Origin: an uncultured Desulfovibrio sp.
GTDB lineage: Bacteria; Desulfobacterota; Desulfovibrionia; Desulfovibrionales; Desulfovibrionaceae
Length of the DNA: 64,000 nt
Assembly (NCBI GenBank): GCA_913060505.1
Contig: CAJXRQ010000001.1
Location: 248,001-312,000 of the forward strand
Direction of reading: 5' to 3'
Numbering within the stretch: the stretch's first letter is position 1; each line of letters starts with the position of its first letter. The notes beneath the pieces were generated by a model. It saw nothing but the letters and a program-made list of their open reading frames with translations. It did not search any database and was not told where the DNA came from. Both the position numbers and the translations under genes were made by a program. Below, piece after piece: positions 60,478 to 64,000 of this stretch.

Positions 60478-60539
60478 CATCCTTCTTCTTGCATAACGAT
60501 TCGAAGAAAGTCCTCTGGCCATTAGTCGGAGGCTTTTTT
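60478..60539 (+). ncRNA. Candidate sigma-54-dependent small RNA or attenuated leader
   Basis: Predicted start ~12 nt past the -12 element; terminator hairpin AAAG(t)CCTCTG-loop-CGGAGGCTTT-TTT at 60507-60539. Confidence 0.4.
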
Positions 60540-60629
60540 CGTTTGGTTGATATTTATACCCGGCATTGTCGGTTCCGGTTTGACATGGGGCGATTCTTGG
60601 TCAAGTCTTTGCGCACACAAGGAGATTCC

Positions 60630-61088
60630 ATGCAAAACGAAAAGCAGCCCAGAAATCCTTTCCCAACAGTGGACGGAATAATTTTTGTACCGGGCGCGTC
60701 CGGCAAGACGGACGGTGTGGTGCTGGTAAAAAGGCGTAATCCTCCCCATGGATGGGCTCTCCCCGGAGGTTTTGTGGACTATGGCGAATCCTGCGAAAAC
60801 GCTGTGATGCGCGAGATGAAGGAAGAAACCAACCTCGACATAGTGCTGACAGGGCTGCTGGGGGTTTACTCAGACCCGAAACGCGATCCTCGTTTTCACA
60901 CCATGAGCGTTGTTTACACGGCGATGGCACGTGATATTTCCCGCCTTTCGGCTGGGGATGATGCCGGTGAAGCAAAAGTTTTTTCCTTGGATGAATTGCC
61001 TGAACTGACCTTTGACCATGGGCGGATTCTTTCGGATTTCATTAATGGACCTTATTCGTTGAATCGAACAACGGACATATTAGGATAA
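60630..61088 (+). CDS. NUDIX hydrolase
   Basis: Nudix box GGFVDYGESCENAVMREMKEETNLDI. Confidence 0.93.
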   Translation: MQNEKQPRNPFPTVDGIIFVPGASGKTDGVVLVKRRNPPHGWALPGGFVDYGESCENAVMREMKEETNLDIVLTGLLGVYSDPKRDPRFHTMSVVYTAMARDISRLSAGDDAGEAKVFSLDELPELTFDHGRILSDFINGPYSLNRTTDILG

Positions 61089-61097
61089 CAATTCAAG

Positions 61098-62114
61098 ATG
61101 ACTGTTAATACCATTTGCGTAACGCTGGGTGATCCCGGCGGATTGGGGCCGGAGCTGGTCCATCGTTGTCTGGCGGGGCGCACGGACGCCCGATATCTTT
61201 TGGTAGGGCCGGAATCCTGCCTGAAGCGGCTGCTTGGTGAGGAAGAAGTGCCCTATTGGACCCGCGTATCGTCGCCGGATGTCTTGCCGGAAGCAGGCGG
61301 TGTGTTTTTATTGGAACCGCCCCAGCTCTCCCGTTTGGGATTCCCGGAAGGAGCCGCTTCCATGGAAGGCGGACTGGCTGCCGGGGTCTCCCTGGAAAAG
61401 GCCATTGAATTGCTTCAGGCCGGAGTGGCGGACGGCTTGTTGACCTGCCCCCTGAACAAGGCCATGCTCCAAAAAGCCGGTTTTGATTTCCCCGGGCATA
61501 CGGAATTCTTGGCGACAAGGCTGGGCGTGGGGCCGGAAGGTGTCTGCATGCACCTTTGCGGTCATGACCCGAACAACGAAGGCCGCCCGCTGCTGCGCGT
61601 GAGTCTGGTAACCACACATCCCCGGCTTGCAGATGTTCCGGCTTTGGTGACCCGGGAGCGGATTTTGCGCTGCCTGCGCCTGACGCGTAATTTCCTGAAG
61701 AATATTTGTCTGGATGGTCCTATTGCCGTGTGCGGACTGAACCCCCATGCGGGAGAGTCCGGACGCATCGGTGACGAAGAAATCAAGACGTTGATCCCGG
61801 CGCTAAAGGCCGCTAACGACGAAGGACTGCTTGCCGAGGGGCCTATCCCCGCAGATACGGTGTTCCACTTTGCCTCGACCGGCAAGTATCCCGCAGTGCT
61901 GGCCATGTATCATGATCAGGGACTTGGGCCTCTCAAATTGTTGCATTTCGGCGAGGCCGTGAACGTGACTTTGGGATTGCCGTATCCTCGCACCTCCCCG
62001 GATCATGGGACAGGGTACGACGTTGTCGGCACCGGTACGGCATCCACCAAGAGCTTTGAAGCCGCGTTGGACATGGTGCTCAAAATGGTTGCTTCCTGCG
62101 GGGAACAAGCATGA
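61098..62114 (+). CDS. pdxA: 4-hydroxythreonine-4-phosphate dehydrogenase
   Basis: VTLGDPGGLGPELV, HTEFLATRLGV, CGLNPHAGESGRIGDEE, AMYHDQGLGPLKLLHFGEAVNVTLGLPYPRTSPDHGTGYD. Confidence 0.95.
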   Translation: MTVNTICVTLGDPGGLGPELVHRCLAGRTDARYLLVGPESCLKRLLGEEEVPYWTRVSSPDVLPEAGGVFLLEPPQLSRLGFPEGAASMEGGLAAGVSLEKAIELLQAGVADGLLTCPLNKAMLQKAGFDFPGHTEFLATRLGVGPEGVCMHLCGHDPNNEGRPLLRVSLVTTHPRLADVPALVTRERILRCLRLTRNFLKNICLDGPIAVCGLNPHAGESGRIGDEEIKTLIPALKAANDEGLLAEGPIPADTVFHFASTGKYPAVLAMYHDQGLGPLKLLHFGEAVNVTLGLPYPRTSPDHGTGYDVVGTGTASTKSFEAALDMVLKMVASCGEQA

Positions 62115-62695
62115 GCAAACGGCGTTTTGTCTTGTTGGATCGTGACGGCACGGTCATTGTGGACAAGCATTACCTGCATGATCCGGAACTGGTCGAACTG
62201 CTTCCCGGGGCTGTTTCGGGCTTGCGAAGGATGCAGGATATGGGCTTCGGACTTGCGTTGCTCACCAACCAGAGCGGAGTCGGCAGGGGCTATTTCAGCG
62301 AAAACGACGTTCATGCTGTCAACAACCGGCTACTGGCCATGCTTGCAGAGCAGGGGGTGACCATTGACGCCGTGTATCATTGCCCTCATGCTCCCGAGGA
62401 ACAATGCCGTTGCCGCAAACCGGAACCGGGCATGATGATGCAGGCTGCCGGGGAATTGGGCTTTGATCCTTTTGATTGCTTTATGGTCGGCGACAAGCTG
62501 GTTGATGTGCAACTTGGCCGCAATACGGGAGCCGTGTCCATTTTGGTGCGCACTGGCAAAGGTGCGGAAGAGGAATCTCGCTGCAAGGGCGTGGCAGACT
62601 TCGTTGTTGACGACCTTGCGCAGGCCGCCGAAATCATTGCCAGTCTTAAGGACAAACAGGCCGGGCGACTGGATTCCCCGAAGCGTCCTCAGTAA
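62111..62695 (+). CDS. gmhB: D-glycero-D-manno-heptose 1,7-bisphosphate phosphatase
   Basis: FVLLDRDGTVIVDKHYLHDPE, LLTNQSGVGRGYF, CPHAPEEQCRCRKPEPGM. Confidence 0.93.
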   Translation: MSKRRFVLLDRDGTVIVDKHYLHDPELVELLPGAVSGLRRMQDMGFGLALLTNQSGVGRGYFSENDVHAVNNRLLAMLAEQGVTIDAVYHCPHAPEEQCRCRKPEPGMMMQAAGELGFDPFDCFMVGDKLVDVQLGRNTGAVSILVRTGKGAEEESRCKGVADFVVDDLAQAAEIIASLKDKQAGRLDSPKRPQ

Positions 62696-63596
62696 GAATC
62701 ACGTCCATGGAACCGGCCACCACAGCCGTTCCGCCAACCTGCATGGTTTTGGGAATGCCATTTTCCCTATGGACAGTGACCTCGATGACCCCTTCCTTGC
62801 CCATGGCTACCCCTTGACGGCCCATGTAGGAAAACATGGGGACGTCCGGCAGACGCCCGTAGCGGGAGAGGTAGGCTCCGCAAGGACCATTGCCGTTGCC
62901 CGTCACCGGGTCTTCATCAATTCCGGCGATAGGCGCGAACATGCGACCCGAGGTCAGACATTCGTCTTCTTCCTCATTGAAAGCAAAGACAAAATATCCG
63001 TTGCAGTTGATTTCTTTGCTGATCGCCTTGAGGCTGTCCATGTCCGGCGTGAGACTGTCCAGCTTTTGCACTGAATTGATCGGAATCATGACTTTGGAAT
63101 GGCCGGTCGAAACTTCCTGAACGGGTAATTCCGCAATCATGTCTACGGAATCGAGTCCCAGCGCTTTCAGTATTTCCAGTCTCAGCGTTTCGTCATATTC
63201 GGGGGTGAACTTGATTTCACCCTGAGTCATGATCACCTTTTTGACACCGTCTTGCATGCTGATGTCCACAGGAAGAATCCCTGCACCGATTTTGGCGATG
63301 ACCCGGCCATTGTCCATGCTCAGAGAATTGGATCGGGCAAAGTGCGAGGCGATGGTCGCATGGCCGCAGGATGGTACTTCCACTGTTGGAGTAAAGTATC
63401 GCACCTGCAATGCATGGTCGTTTGACTCGGGAGTGGGGATCATGAATGCAGTTTCGGAAACGTTGGCCAGTTTCGCGATGGCTTGCATTTGTTCTTTATT
63501 CAGATCTGAGGCGTCAAGCACGACACCGGCCCGATTGCCCTTGCCGGGAGTCGTGGTGAAAGCATCCACCAGCAGTACGGAAATTTTTTTATTCAT
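62646..63596 (-). CDS. PhzF family isomerase/epimerase
   Basis: VDAFTTTPGKGNRAGVVLDA, SETAFM, VRYFTPTVEVPSCGHATIAS, EDPVTGNGNGPCGAYL. Confidence 0.92.
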   Translation of the reverse strand: MNKKISVLLVDAFTTTPGKGNRAGVVLDASDLNKEQMQAIAKLANVSETAFMIPTPESNDHALQVRYFTPTVEVPSCGHATIASHFARSNSLSMDNGRVIAKIGAGILPVDISMQDGVKKVIMTQGEIKFTPEYDETLRLEILKALGLDSVDMIAELPVQEVSTGHSKVMIPINSVQKLDSLTPDMDSLKAISKEINCNGYFVFAFNEEEDECLTSGRMFAPIAGIDEDPVTGNGNGPCGAYLSRYGRLPDVPMFSYMGRQGVAMGKEGVIEVTVHRENGIPKTMQVGGTAVVAGSMDVILTEDASGNPVARPVCP

Positions 63597-63658
63597 GGGG
63601 ATTGAATAGCTGTTCAGCCTTTGGGTTGCAAGATTTGACCTGTGAAAAGTATTCCCAC

Positions 63659-64000
63659 TTACCCCGCATGGGCTTGGCGCATGCTTGTGGTCACCTCCAG
63701 AGCCGATAGAGCCAGAAGAGCAGTGTATCTGTTCGTGCCAGTACTTAATTTCTCGAGGCGCTCAATAAAAGCCTCAAGTCCGGGGTCGGGCATGAACAGA
63801 GCATGCTGCTGCAATCCTAATGATATCTCCGGGCAGGATTGAACTGTAGTGTGGTTATTGCTTACCAGTTGCGCAACCAGCTCTTGTAAATATTGTTTCT
63901 TGGGTTTCGTGTGGCTTTCTGCGTACCGAACTGCCGCGATACCGGCACGATGCCCGAACACCTGTGTGGCTGCGACCATGGCCCCGCCCAATCGGTTGGC
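63659..64000 (-). CDS. C-terminal part of a FAD-dependent fumarate reductase/aspartate oxidase-like flavoprotein (runs off window)
   Basis: ANRLGGAMVAATQVFGHRAGIAAVRYA matches the C-terminal FAD-binding region; reading frame continues past 64000. Confidence 0.6.
   Translation of the reverse strand, partial: ANRLGGAMVAATQVFGHRAGIAAVRYAESHTKPKKQYLQELVAQLVSNNHTTVQSCPEISLGLQQHALFMPDPGLEAFIERLEKLSTGTNRYTALLALSALEVTTSMRQAHAG

Noticed and set aside
1-64000. CRISPR arrays, tRNA, rRNA, prophage or complete transposase genes
   Set aside because: None seen by eye; no spaced direct repeats, cloverleaf signatures or integrase/transposase motifs in the translations.

Overview
The window looks like the chromosome of a delta-proteobacterial sulfate reducer (Desulfovibrio/Pseudodesulfovibrio-like, judged from gene content only). 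It is mostly housekeeping: rpmH-rnpA-yidD-yidC-jag-mnmE, lipA/lipB, nrdGD, pepA, pdxA, gmhA/gmhB, purU. It also carries a periplasmic [NiFe] hydrogenase operon, an RND efflux operon, a rhomboid/ZnuCB-type locus, a cobalt/tetrapyrrole cluster behind a cobalamin riboswitch, and two-component/CheA-type signalling genes. No CRISPR array, tRNA or rRNA was seen. The items most worth follow-up are: (1) a ~0.64 kb AT-rich segment bounded by ~26-bp inverted repeats with one small membrane-protein cargo gene whose stop codon lies in the right repeat; (2) a locus with three copies or remnants of the LOG-family 3' end; (3) a three-way-junction RNA candidate with alternative pairings upstream of nrdGD; (4) a consensus sigma-54 promoter followed ~60 nt later by a terminator, a possible small RNA; (5) periplasmic and cytoplasmic CbiK-type cobaltochelatases in one riboswitch-led ABC-transporter cluster; (6) a split CheA whose Hpt domain sits in a separate Hpt-STAS protein; (7) an rnpA frame that runs open through rpmH with no canonical start codon. 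No homology search or folding software was run; calls rest on reading the translations and bases.
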